Shown one piece after another: positions 46,971 through 56,576 of a DNA stretch of 64,000 nt. The notes below the pieces were generated by a model. The model was not told where the DNA came from. It did not search any database and saw only the letters and a list, made by a program, of their open reading frames with translations. The stretch spans positions 1 through 64,000 of the forward strand of contig JAICUB010000020.1 of NCBI GenBank assembly GCA_025936045.1, given 5' to 3'. This DNA is from Polyangiaceae bacterium (GTDB taxonomy: Bacteria; Myxococcota_A; Polyangia; Polyangiales; Polyangiaceae). The position numbers were made by a program, and so were the translations under genes. Numbering within the stretch: position 1 is the stretch's first letter; every line of letters begins with the position of its first letter.

Positions 46971-48902
46971 ATGTGTGGAATAGCCGGCGCCATCGGGGCG
47001 ATCGATCTCGAAGTCGAAGGGGCCGTGCGCGGGATGAGCGACGCCGAGCGCCATCGCGGCCCCGACGATTCGGGGTTTTTTCGGTCCGACGCGACCCCCG
47101 GTGCGGCCTTCGGCTTCCGGCGTCTCGCGATCATGGATCTCACCACCGACGGACATCAGCCGATGCACGATCCTACGACGGGGAACGTGATCGTGTTCAA
47201 CGGCGAGATCTACAACTTCGCGGCGCTGCGCGCCGAGCTCGAGCGCGAGGGCGAGCAGTTTCGCTCGAGCGGCGACACCGAGGTCTTGCTGCGCGGTTAC
47301 CGGCGCTGGGGCGCTCATGTCGTCGGCAAGCTGCGCGGCATGTTCGCGTTCGCAATCTACGACCCCGCGCGCCGCGAGGTGCTGCTCGCGCGCGATCGGC
47401 TGGGCATCAAGCCGCTCTATTACGCGGTCGTTCGCCGCGGCGGCGCCGAGGTGCTCTGCTTCGCGTCGGAGCTGCGCGCGCTGCTCGCTACGGGGCTCTT
47501 CGAGCGGCGCATCGAGCCCGTGGCGCTCGCGAGCTATCTCTGGAACGGCTTCGTCGCCGGACCTCCGACGGTCGTGCAGGGCATCACGCAGCTGCCGCCC
47601 GGATCCATGATGACGGTCGCCGTCGATCGGCCGGTGCCGCAGCCGACGCCGTACTGGAAGCTTCCGACGGGGCGCGCGGTGTCCGCGGACGAGGCGATCG
47701 CGCGGCTCGAGGACGCGCTCGTGACGGCCATGAAGCAGCACCTCGTGAGCGACGTACCGCTCGGCGTATTCTTGTCCGGCGGCGTGGATTCGAGCGCGAC
47801 GACGGCGCTTGCAGTGCGCACGGCGAGCGCCCGCGTGAACACGTTCCACATCGGCTTCGAGGAGGCGGGGTTCGACGAATCCGCTTACGCGTCGCAGGTC
47901 GCTCGTTCGCTCGGCACCGAGCACATCGAGCTCAGGCTCACGCAGGAGCGCTTCCGCGCGGGCCTCGACGATGCTCTGAAGTCGCTCGATCAGCCGACGT
48001 TCGACGCCATCAATACCTATTTCGTGAGCCGTCTCGTGCGCGAGGCCGGGTTCACGGTCGCGCTGGCGGGCACGGGCGGCGACGAGCTCTTCGGTGGGTA
48101 TCGCAGCTTTCGCGACTTGCCGCGCGCGCAACGCGTGACGCGACTCGGACGCCCGCTCTCCGCGGGGCTGCTCGCGCGCGCCGGCCGGCTCGCGGCGCGC
48201 GTCACGACCGGCCGGCCCGGGGAAGTCCCGCCGCAGACGCGCTGGGGGAAGCTGCCGGATCTGCTCGGCGCTCGCGGCGATCTGCTCGCGCTCTATCAAG
48301 TCGCATACGGGCTCTTCACGCGCGACTTCTTGCGCGAGCTCGGCAAGATGCCGGCCGTCGAGCTCGCGCCCTACGGCCTTCCCGCCGAATTCGGGCGAAC
48401 GTTACGCGACCGGGCTGCTCACGCGTCGTCGCTCGGAGCAGTGAGCGTCTTCGAGCTCGCGTTGTTCGTGGGCGAGCGGCTGCTGCGCGACTCCGACGCG
48501 GCGAGTATGGCCGTATCCCTCGAGCTCCGCGTTCCGTTGCTCGATCACGAAGTGGTCGAGGCCGCCTTCGCCGTTCCCGACGAGGCGCGCTTCATGCCCC
48601 TCGGTAAGAAGAACCTGCTGAAGCGCTTGGCGATGCCGAACCTCGACCCCAAAATCTTCGATCGGCCGAAGGCCGGCTTCGTGCTTCCAATCGAGGTTTG
48701 GGCCAAGGACCAGCTTGCGGGCCAGGTCGAAGCCATGTTCTCCGACCGAAAGCTCGTCGAGGGTGCCGGGCTCGATTCCGACGCGCTCATGCGTCTGTGG
48801 CGCGCCTTCAAAGCGGGCGCGCCCGGCATGTACTGGTCACGCGTCTGGTCTCCGTTCGTGCTGCTCGACTGGTGCCGCCGCCACGGCGTGGCGCTCGCAT
48901 GA
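46971..48902 (+). CDS. asnB: asparagine synthase (glutamine-hydrolysing), polysaccharide-locus type
   Basis: This 643-residue protein starts MCGIAGAIGAI, so Cys2 becomes the class II amidotransferase nucleophile. GRGPDD-like RHRGPDDSG and VFNGEIYNF complete the glutaminase site. The ATP pyrophosphatase loop VFLSGGVDSSATTAL is near residue 270. It transfers ammonia to an acid through an acyl-adenylate. In polysaccharide clusters such AsnB homologues often amidate uronic acids or other sugar acids rather than making asparagine. Here it lies next to the exporter gene, which favours that role, but only by context. Confidence 0.9.
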   Translation: MCGIAGAIGAIDLEVEGAVRGMSDAERHRGPDDSGFFRSDATPGAAFGFRRLAIMDLTTDGHQPMHDPTTGNVIVFNGEIYNFAALRAELEREGEQFRSSGDTEVLLRGYRRWGAHVVGKLRGMFAFAIYDPARREVLLARDRLGIKPLYYAVVRRGGAEVLCFASELRALLATGLFERRIEPVALASYLWNGFVAGPPTVVQGITQLPPGSMMTVAVDRPVPQPTPYWKLPTGRAVSADEAIARLEDALVTAMKQHLVSDVPLGVFLSGGVDSSATTALAVRTASARVNTFHIGFEEAGFDESAYASQVARSLGTEHIELRLTQERFRAGLDDALKSLDQPTFDAINTYFVSRLVREAGFTVALAGTGGDELFGGYRSFRDLPRAQRVTRLGRPLSAGLLARAGRLAARVTTGRPGEVPPQTRWGKLPDLLGARGDLLALYQVAYGLFTRDFLRELGKMPAVELAPYGLPAEFGRTLRDRAAHASSLGAVSVFELALFVGERLLRDSDAASMAVSLELRVPLLDHEVVEAAFAVPDEARFMPLGKKNLLKRLAMPNLDPKIFDRPKAGFVLPIEVWAKDQLAGQVEAMFSDRKLVEGAGLDSDALMRLWRAFKAGAPGMYWSRVWSPFVLLDWCRRHGVALA

Positions 48903-48906
48903 GCGG

Positions 48907-51090
48907 TCAGGGCGCATATCCGGTGAGCAGCAGGCGGCATTCCTGAGGCGCCTGCGCGGCCGTCGCCGTTTTGCACGCGGCCGGCACGCCTTCGACCTCG
49001 TGGAGCTCGAGAAAGCGCACGAACGCGGGCAGCTGGAAGCCCGGGTAGCTCACACGCTCGCCCGACGACTCGAAGCTACCGAGCGTGGGCGACAGTGGGA
49101 AAAAGCGAAATGCGTGTTCGTGGTAGGGCGCCCCCGCGTTACCGCCGTCCACCCACGGCCAGGCGTAATTGCCGAAGAACCTCGGCCGCTCACATAGATA
49201 AAACGACGAGGGCAGCGCATGCGGCTCGGCGTTCCAGTGCGTCTGTTTGGTCGCAAAGTCGTAGTTGCCGTCGCGAAAGAGCGTGTTGATCACGCCTTCG
49301 TCGGTCCCGGGGTTGTGGAGATCGAAGCCCACCATCCACATCGGCACCGGATCGCCGGGCCACTTGGGTCCCACGCTTTCGTAGGCGAAGCCGTCGTGCT
49401 GCGGCGCGTTCGGCATGCCCCGCGAACCGAGCACGTTGCCGATGAAATTGTAGAAGACGTGTCCGTAGCTCACCGTGACGGCCGCGCGCGACCCCTCGTC
49501 CGTGTACGGAATACAATGCGAGTCGGTCGGGCCCGTCGGAGTACAGCCGCCGGCCGCCTTGGTCTCGGTGTTGAACGTCGTCGTGTTGAGCGGCGGCCAG
49601 CCCGAACGATGCGCCGTCGCGAGGTTTCTGAGCCACGTGATGAAGCTCGCGTTGCCCCAGGTGTCCTCGGTCGCGAGCGAAAAGCTCAGGTTTCCCTCGA
49701 AGAGCTCGAAGTGCGAGTGCGTCATGTGCGCCGCGTTGAGCCCGCTCTCGACCCAGTTCGGCTGATACGCGATGTAGCCGTCGTCCATGTAGTTGTAGGC
49801 GACGACGTTTCCGCCTCCGGCGGCGCGCATCAACATCACCTTGTTGAAGTTCCAGGAGATGTTGTTTTCGGCGAGGTTGTCGGCCGCACCGGAGGAGAAC
49901 TCGAGACCGTAGCCGGCTCCGCCGGGGTTCGGATTGATCGTGCTGTGGAGGTACGAGTCTCGCACGACGCAACGAAAGGATTCGTCGATGCCGATGCTCT
50001 CGCCGTTCGAGCGATCCGACTCCACGTTCTTGACCCAGGAATACTTCGCGAGCTTGAGGGAGATATTGCCTTGTTGGGTGTTGCTCCCGGGCGCCGGCAA
50101 GCCCGCGACGTAAAGGTCCTCGAGCCCGCTGTTCGCGAGCGGCGCGCTCGCGTCGCCGTTGTACGCGTACGCCGTCATCTGCGCCGAGTGAGCGCGATCG
50201 AACGTCAAATGGAACGGAGACGAGAAGCGGACGTGTGCGCCCTCGATCGCCGCAATCTCCATCATCTGCGCGATGGGCCGGTTCGGGCGCATGAACCAGG
50301 TGCGTGAGTCGCTCCCGGGCGGCGAGCTCTGGGGGTTGAACTCGCTGTACGGGTAAGCGAGCCCCGTCGCGCCTGCGGGCGCTTTGACGATCCAATCGTG
50401 CTGGTCGTTTTTCGGATCGCTCGTCATGTCGACGACGACGAGGTCCCCGACGTGAAAGCGCTCGGCGGAGGCCACCGTGACCGAATCGGCGCCTTGGATC
50501 GCGTCCTCGCGGAGCTCCGTCGACGCACCCGTGGGATGCGGAAACAAATCGAAGCCCATGTTGACGACCGGTCCGTAGAGCGACGGCTCGGCGACGAGGC
50601 GCGTCTGGGCGGCGGGTCCTGCGCCGGGCCCGCCGCTGCCGCGCAGCACGACGTTGGACTTTTTCCAGGAGATCGCGTGCTTGATGCGATAAGTGCCCGG
50701 CCCGAGCTTGACGACTTGGTTGTCGGGACAGTCCTTGATCGCGTCGTTGATTGCGCCGTCATCCGAGTCGGTTCCGCTCGGTGCGAGCGTCTTGCAGATC
50801 TTCGTGCGTTCGGGGATGCCGCCGGGGATGCCCGGCGCCCAATGGGTAGTGCGGGAAAGCGGCTTTTGTCCGGCCGCGACCGTCGGCCCCGTCGGGAACG
50901 GCTGCGTGGACGGTCCGCAGCTCGGTACGATCGCGTTCTGCGCCGAAGCCGGGAGGGCCGGGAGCGTCGACGGCTGGGGCGGCGGGGCACTCTTGGCGAA
51001 CGGCGCGGATTCCGCGCAGCGCCGGCAGCCGCCGAGGCACGAAACGGCGAGCAGGGCCAGAAATCCCACGGGCGCGGCGGGGCGTCGCAT
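48907..51090 (-). CDS. beta-helix (pectin-lyase-fold) lipoprotein
   Basis: This 727-residue protein has a lipobox (SCLGGC) and a Pro-rich linker. The long repetitive region has strand-like stretches such as VVKLGPGTYRIK and NVVLRGSG, which fit a right-handed parallel beta-helix as in pectate lyases and tailspikes. A C-terminal block GNVLGS, MWMVGFD, FRDGNYDF and PRFFGNYAWPWV is shared with the partial gene at 63323. It is likely exported and acts on a polysaccharide, or is a phage-tail-like glycan-binding helix. No catalytic residues can be assigned. It converges on asnB. Confidence 0.77.
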   Translation of the reverse strand: MRRPAAPVGFLALLAVSCLGGCRRCAESAPFAKSAPPPQPSTLPALPASAQNAIVPSCGPSTQPFPTGPTVAAGQKPLSRTTHWAPGIPGGIPERTKICKTLAPSGTDSDDGAINDAIKDCPDNQVVKLGPGTYRIKHAISWKKSNVVLRGSGGPGAGPAAQTRLVAEPSLYGPVVNMGFDLFPHPTGASTELREDAIQGADSVTVASAERFHVGDLVVVDMTSDPKNDQHDWIVKAPAGATGLAYPYSEFNPQSSPPGSDSRTWFMRPNRPIAQMMEIAAIEGAHVRFSSPFHLTFDRAHSAQMTAYAYNGDASAPLANSGLEDLYVAGLPAPGSNTQQGNISLKLAKYSWVKNVESDRSNGESIGIDESFRCVVRDSYLHSTINPNPGGAGYGLEFSSGAADNLAENNISWNFNKVMLMRAAGGGNVVAYNYMDDGYIAYQPNWVESGLNAAHMTHSHFELFEGNLSFSLATEDTWGNASFITWLRNLATAHRSGWPPLNTTTFNTETKAAGGCTPTGPTDSHCIPYTDEGSRAAVTVSYGHVFYNFIGNVLGSRGMPNAPQHDGFAYESVGPKWPGDPVPMWMVGFDLHNPGTDEGVINTLFRDGNYDFATKQTHWNAEPHALPSSFYLCERPRFFGNYAWPWVDGGNAGAPYHEHAFRFFPLSPTLGSFESSGERVSYPGFQLPAFVRFLELHEVEGVPAACKTATAAQAPQECRLLLTGYAP

Positions 51091-51153
51091 GTGCGCATTC
51101 TAGCCGAGCACGCTCGGATTGTTCAAAGCCGGTGCGCAGCGGTCATTATGGTG

Positions 51154-52638
51154 TCAGCTCGAGCGGAGCTCGTTCGCGAGGCGATCGGCGGCGCGCGACG
51201 CGAGCGCCATGATCGTGAGCACCGGGTTCTTCTCGGCCGCTGTCGGCCAGGCCGATGCATCGACTACGAGCACGTTCGGTGCCGCATGCAAGCGATTCTG
51301 TCCGTCCAGCATTCCGTAACGCGGCGATGCGTGCATCCGAACCGCGCCTCCGTAATGAACCGACGCCCCGGGAGCGTCCTGTCGATAGGCGACGACCTCG
51401 GGCGCCAAGCCGGCTGCGTCGAGGTGACCGAGCAACCGCTCGCGGGCGGTCGCGAGCGCGAGCCGGACCTCGTCGTCGAACCGCATGCGCACCTCGAGCA
51501 GCGGAAGACCGAGGGCGTCCTTCGCCTCGGCGCTGAGACTCACGCGGTTTTTATCGGTCGGAACCATGGTTCCGAATTGCCACCAGACGAGCTCGTTCGA
51601 TTTGCCGATGCTCGGCGAGCCACGCAGCACGCCGCGCGCGAACTTGACGCTTTGTAACGTGCACGCCGCGGCGAGCAGCGGCGGTGACTCCGCGACCGGC
51701 GGACGGACCAAGAACGCGCCGATGCGCACGCGCGTGAGCGCTCGATTGAGACGGATCGTTCCACCGCACTTCGGGTGATCGTGAAAGTACGCGCCGAGAA
51801 CGCCCTCGGTATTGCCCAGGCCCTGCGGGAAATCCGCGCTCGTCGAGTGGAGCAGGATGCGCGGAGAGCCGAGCGACCCCGCGGCGAGGATGAACGCGCG
51901 CGCGGAAATCGCGCGCTCTACTCCCGTTTCACGATCGATGTACACGGCGCGCGTTACGCGCTTGCCGTCCCACTCGAGGTGACTCACGTGCGCACCCGTG
52001 ACGAGACGCAGCGGCGCGGCGGGCGGAAATCGCCGGATGAGGTGCGCGTAGCTATTGAACGCGGTCCCCGTCAACGTCACGTCGAAAGCGCGACTCTGGA
52101 CCACGCTGCGATGGAGGAAGCCCTGCCCCGCGGCCCTCGCCGCCTTCGCGATGGGCGCCCAGTCGTCCGGCAGGGCTCGCGCGCTCCGCACGCGCGACGC
52201 CGGAAATCCGGGCGCGTCGTCCGCGGCGCCGAGGATGCCCACGTAGCCCTCGACCCGGCGGTAGTACGGCTCCAGATCCTCGTAGCGGAGCGGCCACTCG
52301 TAGCGTTCGTGCAGGCGGCGGCCCTCCGTAAAATCGTCGGGGTGGAGCCGCACCGTCTGGAGCGACCAATAGTTCGACAAGCCGCCCGGCTCGAGCGCGC
52401 TGTGCCACGTAGCGCCCGCGTCGCCGCTCGTGACGCAGGGTACGCCGGCGTCGGAGCCCGGCATGCGCTGGAGGTAGTCGTCGCGCGCGATGCGAACGTG
52501 CAGCTTCGGCTGCGGCGCGCTGCCCGACTCGAGCAACGTCGTCGGGATGTTGCGCGCGATGAGCATCTCGGCTGCGGCGGCGCCCGACGGGCCGGAACCG
52601 ATGACGACGACTCCGCGCTCGTCGGCGCCGGTGCTCAC
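51154..52638 (-). CDS. GMC-family oxidoreductase
   Basis: This 494-residue FAD protein has the N-terminal dinucleotide motif GSGPSGAAAAE and the C-terminal GMC block HYGGAVRMHASPRYG, NVLVVDASAWPTAAEKNPVLTIMALA. GMC enzymes oxidise alcohols on sugars or sterols. AGGAGG lies 8 bases before the GTG start, which overlaps the SDR gene's TGA by GTGA. It is the last of a three-gene coupled group of acyltransferase, SDR and GMC. The setting suggests sugar modification. The substrate is unknown. Confidence 0.88.
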   Translation of the reverse strand: MSTGADERGVVVIGSGPSGAAAAEMLIARNIPTTLLESGSAPQPKLHVRIARDDYLQRMPGSDAGVPCVTSGDAGATWHSALEPGGLSNYWSLQTVRLHPDDFTEGRRLHERYEWPLRYEDLEPYYRRVEGYVGILGAADDAPGFPASRVRSARALPDDWAPIAKAARAAGQGFLHRSVVQSRAFDVTLTGTAFNSYAHLIRRFPPAAPLRLVTGAHVSHLEWDGKRVTRAVYIDRETGVERAISARAFILAAGSLGSPRILLHSTSADFPQGLGNTEGVLGAYFHDHPKCGGTIRLNRALTRVRIGAFLVRPPVAESPPLLAAACTLQSVKFARGVLRGSPSIGKSNELVWWQFGTMVPTDKNRVSLSAEAKDALGLPLLEVRMRFDDEVRLALATARERLLGHLDAAGLAPEVVAYRQDAPGASVHYGGAVRMHASPRYGMLDGQNRLHAAPNVLVVDASAWPTAAEKNPVLTIMALASRAADRLANELRSS

Positions 52639-53702
52639 GAGGTGCCCTCCTGCACGCGCCGAAACCACGCCGCCGAGCGTGCGATGCCGTCGCGCGCCCG
52701 CACTGCGGGCTCGTAGCCCAGCATGCGTCGGGCCTTGCGATCGAGATACACGACGGAGCGCGGATAGACGCTCGTAAGGCTTCGCCAACGTGGCGTCGCC
52801 TTCAGCACGTCGAGCAGGCGCGCCGCGAGCGGCTGCGACCCTGCACGCCGCCGTGCGACCGGTACGCGGGCGACCGGCGGCGGCGCGCCCCCGCGCCGTG
52901 CGAACAGCTCCTTTGCGGTGCGGGGCAGCTGGCCGATCCCGGCGCGCAGCATCGCCTCCGTGCGCGACCAATCCCTGAGCGGCGGCAAACCGAGCTCGGC
53001 GTTGAACGCCGCGAAGAACTCGTTCCACGTCAGCGTGTCGGGGCCGTTGACGTTGAACGCTTCGCCCGGCGCGCTCTCGCGCTCGAGCGCGAGGCAGAGC
53101 GCGGCCACGAGATCGTCGACGTAAACGAGGTTGCAGGTGCCCTCGCCGAGCCGCCCGAGCGTGCCCCAACGGCGTGCCTCGAGCTTGTTTCCGAGCTCCA
53201 ACGTCCAGGTATCGGAACGCGGTCCGTAGACGATGCTCGGCCGCAATAGGTTCACGCGCAAACCGACGGAGGCGGCACGCTGCAGGCATTTCTCCGCTTC
53301 GAGCTTCGAGTCCGAATAGTCCCAGCCCTGCCGCACGAGCGGCGCCGTCTCGTCGAGCGCGCCGCTCGAGCCGCCGTAGACCTCAGCGGTGCTGAGATAG
53401 ACGAGGCGCGCCGGGGACGCCGACAGCGCCGCACAGAGGTTTCGCACGCCGTCCACTTGCGTACGCGGATCGCCGACGAACGCGGCGACGACCAGCTCCA
53501 TCCCGCTGACCGCGTCCCGCACGCTCGCGGCGTCGGTAACGTCGCAACGAAACGGCTCGACCGTCGCGAGCCCTTCGAGCGGGCGCGCCGTTCTGCTGGC
53601 CGAACGCACCGCATAGCCGCGCGCCACGAGCATTTCCACGGCGCGGCCGCCGATGAAGCCCGAGCCGCCCAAAACCACCACTCGTCGTCCGCCGCTCGTC
53701 AC
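52635..53702 (-). CDS. NAD(P)-dependent sugar epimerase/dehydratase (extended SDR)
   Basis: This 355-residue protein has GGSGFIGGRAVE at the N-terminus and the catalytic STAEVYGG with DYSDSKLEAEK, that is Ser plus Tyr/Lys. NVNGPDTLTWNEF lies in the C-terminal half, as in nucleotide-sugar epimerases. Coupling to the upstream acyltransferase is by GTGA (53700-53702 region). It could convert a nucleotide-sugar for the polymer, together with the acyltransferase and the GMC enzyme. The GTG at 53702 is preferred over an upstream ATG at 53714 because it fits the GTGA overlap. Confidence 0.87.
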   Translation of the reverse strand: MTSGGRRVVVLGGSGFIGGRAVEMLVARGYAVRSASRTARPLEGLATVEPFRCDVTDAASVRDAVSGMELVVAAFVGDPRTQVDGVRNLCAALSASPARLVYLSTAEVYGGSSGALDETAPLVRQGWDYSDSKLEAEKCLQRAASVGLRVNLLRPSIVYGPRSDTWTLELGNKLEARRWGTLGRLGEGTCNLVYVDDLVAALCLALERESAPGEAFNVNGPDTLTWNEFFAAFNAELGLPPLRDWSRTEAMLRAGIGQLPRTAKELFARRGGAPPPVARVPVARRRAGSQPLAARLLDVLKATPRWRSLTSVYPRSVVYLDRKARRMLGYEPAVRARDGIARSAAWFRRVQEGTS

Positions 53703-54880
53703 GCTTTGAACCACCGCTTCAGCTTGAGGAACTTGACCTCGTAGAGGTTATAGCTCGCGAACGCGATCAGGAACGCGACCGCGGCGCCGGCCGTGGCTTG
53801 AATCAGCACGGCGACGGTGTGCGAGCCCACGTGCCGCTGAACGATCGCAAGTGTGTCGTGGCGCCAGAACCCGTACGCGATCATCGTGTGGAACACGTAG
53901 AGGCCGTAGCTGTACTTGCCGAAGACGCGCAAGAGTCCGTTGCGCAGGAAGCGCTTGAGCAACGGAGGACCGCCGGCCCACGCCGCGCCGAAAATCATCG
54001 TCGCGCAGAGGAGCGCGAGGCAAGTCTGCTTCAGCGGCAGGCTGATGTTGTGGGGTAGGACGCGCGTCGGCAACGCGATGAGCGCGAGCATCAGCGCGGG
54101 CACGGCGAGCGCGAGCGTCTTGAAGCGCGCGCCGATCGCGTCCATACCCGCGGGCCCGCGAATCGCGAGCGCGAACCACGCGCCGATGCAGAGCGAATCC
54201 AGGCGGCAGGGCGTAAAGACGTGCGCCCACATTTCGTTATCCGTGAGCTGACCGAGCGTGAGACGCAGCCCGAGCGCGAGCGCGCTCAGCACGACGGCGG
54301 TGGTCATGGCCCGTTCGCGCGAAGCGACGCGGATGACGAACGGCCAGAAGAGGTAGAAGTGCTCTTCGATCGAGAGCGTCCAGAAGTGCGAGACGTACGG
54401 GATCGCGAACGAGCCTTTGATCGCGCAGTAGACGTTGGTGAGATACGACCAGAGCCAGCCCTGAACGCTGCGTATTTCGAGGCCTTCGGGCGCGTACGCC
54501 GCCAAAAAACCTCGTGGTATCAAGACCAGGAGCACGAACAACACGCCGTAATACAGCGGAAAAATCCGCAGCGTCCGGCGCATGTAGAATGCCTTGAAGT
54601 AGCTCTGGCTCTGCTTCGTGTCCCATAGGATGCCGGTGATCAGAAAGCCCGAGAGCACGAAGAAGAGGTCGACGCCCCACATGCCGTAGCCGACGACCTT
54701 CAGCGCCGCTCGCTCGACGAGGTTCGCCGGCGGGTCGATCATCATCCCGATGAAGTGGGCGCACATCACGGCGACGATGGCGACGCCGCGGACGCCGTCG
54801 AGCTCGAGGACGTGCATCTCCGTGCGCTTCTGGACGCGCGCGTCGCCGGCGGGAGCGCGTGGCGGGGCGTCTACATCCAT
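53699..54880 (-). CDS. acyltransferase 3 (OafA-like) membrane protein
   Basis: This 393-residue protein begins with a soluble tail, then LELDGVRGVAIVAVMCAHF, the family's conserved first helix with the Arg and His motif. VDLFFVLSGFLITGIL and SYLTNVYC-type segments follow, then about ten membrane helices. The HFWTLSIEEHFYLF motif is present. It should transfer acetyl or succinyl groups to sugars of a surface glycan. The ATG at 54880 is one option; an internal ATG at 54817 starts directly at the first helix. It is divergent from the glycosyltransferase. Confidence 0.92.
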   Translation of the reverse strand: MDVDAPPRAPAGDARVQKRTEMHVLELDGVRGVAIVAVMCAHFIGMMIDPPANLVERAALKVVGYGMWGVDLFFVLSGFLITGILWDTKQSQSYFKAFYMRRTLRIFPLYYGVLFVLLVLIPRGFLAAYAPEGLEIRSVQGWLWSYLTNVYCAIKGSFAIPYVSHFWTLSIEEHFYLFWPFVIRVASRERAMTTAVVLSALALGLRLTLGQLTDNEMWAHVFTPCRLDSLCIGAWFALAIRGPAGMDAIGARFKTLALAVPALMLALIALPTRVLPHNISLPLKQTCLALLCATMIFGAAWAGGPPLLKRFLRNGLLRVFGKYSYGLYVFHTMIAYGFWRHDTLAIVQRHVGSHTVAVLIQATAGAAVAFLIAFASYNLYEVKFLKLKRWFKA

Positions 54881-55060
54881 CGTCGCGAGACTAGAGCAAG
54901 GCTCCGAACGTGAGGAACGATTCGAGGTGCGAGCCTGCACGGCTCAATTATTGGCAATCACGGGTGGCCCCCCGGGAACGAGCGAAACCGGCCGGCCGAC
55001 GGAAAGAGGCTGGCGTCGCGAGTGTGGTATGCATGCGGGTATTTTTCTCGGGGTGCATTG

Positions 55061-56344
55061 ATGTCCGAGCGATTGAGAGTGCTCTACGTGTCGCACATGC
55101 CGCCGAGCCCGCCGCGGTTCGGCGCGCAGGCGCGGGTCCACGGTCTGATGACGAGTGTCGCGCGCCACGTCGACGTGAGCGCCGTCATCCTGGCCGAGCG
55201 AGATTTCGATTTGAACGAGAGCCGGCGCGCCCTCGAAGCGTACTGCCGCGAGGCGGTGTTGATTCCGAACCCGCGGGGCGACACGAACAAGAAGCGCTGG
55301 ATCCAGCTGCGCTCGCTCGCGTCGCTGAAGAGCTTCGATCGCCTGCGGGTGTCGCTACCCGAGACGCAACGCGCGCTCACTCGCTTGCTCACGAAGCAGC
55401 GGTTCGACGTCGTAAACCTCGAATTTCCTTATCTCGCGCATCTCGATTTTCGGTTGGCGCCGCCGGGCGAACGTCCGCCCATCGTCGTGCTCGACACGCA
55501 CGAAATCGCCTACGATCTCGCGCGCCAAATGGCGGGTCGCGACGTGAGCGTCGCGCGCCGTGTTTACGGCAACATCAACTGGCCGAAGCTGCGTCGCGAA
55601 GAGCGCGCGGCCTTCCGCATGGCCGACGGCCTCTGCGCCTGCAGCGACGCCGATCGCGATCGCTTGTGGGTCGAGGCCCCCGGGGTGCGCATCGCCGTCA
55701 TCCCGAACGCGGCCGACGTGGAGTTCTTCCAGCCGCGGCCGACCGACCCCGTAGGCGACGGCTTCACGGTCGTCTTCTTCGGCTTGCTGCAGACGTATCC
55801 GAACGTCGACGGCGTAACACACTTGGTTGAAGATATCTGGCCGCACGTCCGCGCGGCCGTGCCGCAGGCACGCCTCAAGATCATCGGAAAAAATCCGCCG
55901 CCCGAGGTGCAGCGACTGGCCGCTCCCGACATCGAGATTACGGGTTTCGTCGAGGATTTGCGGCCTCACCTCGCCGCGGCGCAGGTCATCGTCGTTCCGC
56001 TCCGCTACGGCGGCGGCACCCGACTCAAGATCGTCGAGGCGATGGCGATGGGCCGGGCGATCGTGTCGACCCGACTGGGCGCCGAAGGAATCGACGCAGC
56101 GCCGGGTAAGGACATCTTGCTCGCCGACGATCCGAAAGAGTTCGCGGACGGCGTGGTGCGGCTGATTCGCGAGCGCGACTACGCCGCGAGCGTCGGCCGC
56201 GCGGGACGCGAGCTCGCGGTGGCGCGCTACTCGTGGCGCGCTGCGGGAGATAACCTCGTCGATTTCTTTCGTGACCTCTTGCACACGCGATCGGACGCGA
56301 CCGGCATCGTACAAAAGTCTTTACGTGACGCCCGCGCGCCGTAG
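55061..56344 (+). CDS. GT4-type glycosyltransferase
   Basis: This 427-residue protein has the GT-B fold. The N-terminal half has VLYVSHMPPSPP and a D-T-H-E motif, and the C-terminal half carries the GT4 signature VVPLRYGGGTRLKIVEAMAMGRAIVST, quoted in part, with the E(x7)E-type Glu residues. GVRIAVIPNAADVEFF begins the second domain. It should add a sugar to the lipid-linked polysaccharide intermediate. It stands opposite the acyltransferase and shares its promoter region. Confidence 0.93.
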   Translation: MSERLRVLYVSHMPPSPPRFGAQARVHGLMTSVARHVDVSAVILAERDFDLNESRRALEAYCREAVLIPNPRGDTNKKRWIQLRSLASLKSFDRLRVSLPETQRALTRLLTKQRFDVVNLEFPYLAHLDFRLAPPGERPPIVVLDTHEIAYDLARQMAGRDVSVARRVYGNINWPKLRREERAAFRMADGLCACSDADRDRLWVEAPGVRIAVIPNAADVEFFQPRPTDPVGDGFTVVFFGLLQTYPNVDGVTHLVEDIWPHVRAAVPQARLKIIGKNPPPEVQRLAAPDIEITGFVEDLRPHLAAAQVIVVPLRYGGGTRLKIVEAMAMGRAIVSTRLGAEGIDAAPGKDILLADDPKEFADGVVRLIRERDYAASVGRAGRELAVARYSWRAAGDNLVDFFRDLLHTRSDATGIVQKSLRDARAP

Positions 56345-56576
56345 TCATTTCACGAGTCTTCGCGCGCTTCAGCCTGAAATCGCGTGCCACTGAGGAGCGA
56401 CGGCGCACATGTAACGACATGTAGTAACCGCGAACACTCGAACTCCGTCGCAAAGAATTCCGAACGAAGTTAAACCCGACATTCTAGCTAAACCGTCGGA
56501 GTGACTCTACCGAACCGTTCGACGCGATGCTAAAGTCCGCCGTTCGTGGCACCGTTAGGGGCCGTGGAGCGACTGC

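Noticed and set aside
56025-56453. 142-codon minus-strand frame covering the end of the glycosyltransferase gene
   Set aside because: Mostly antisense to a well-supported GT4 domain and very Arg/Ser-rich, without a ribosome-binding site.
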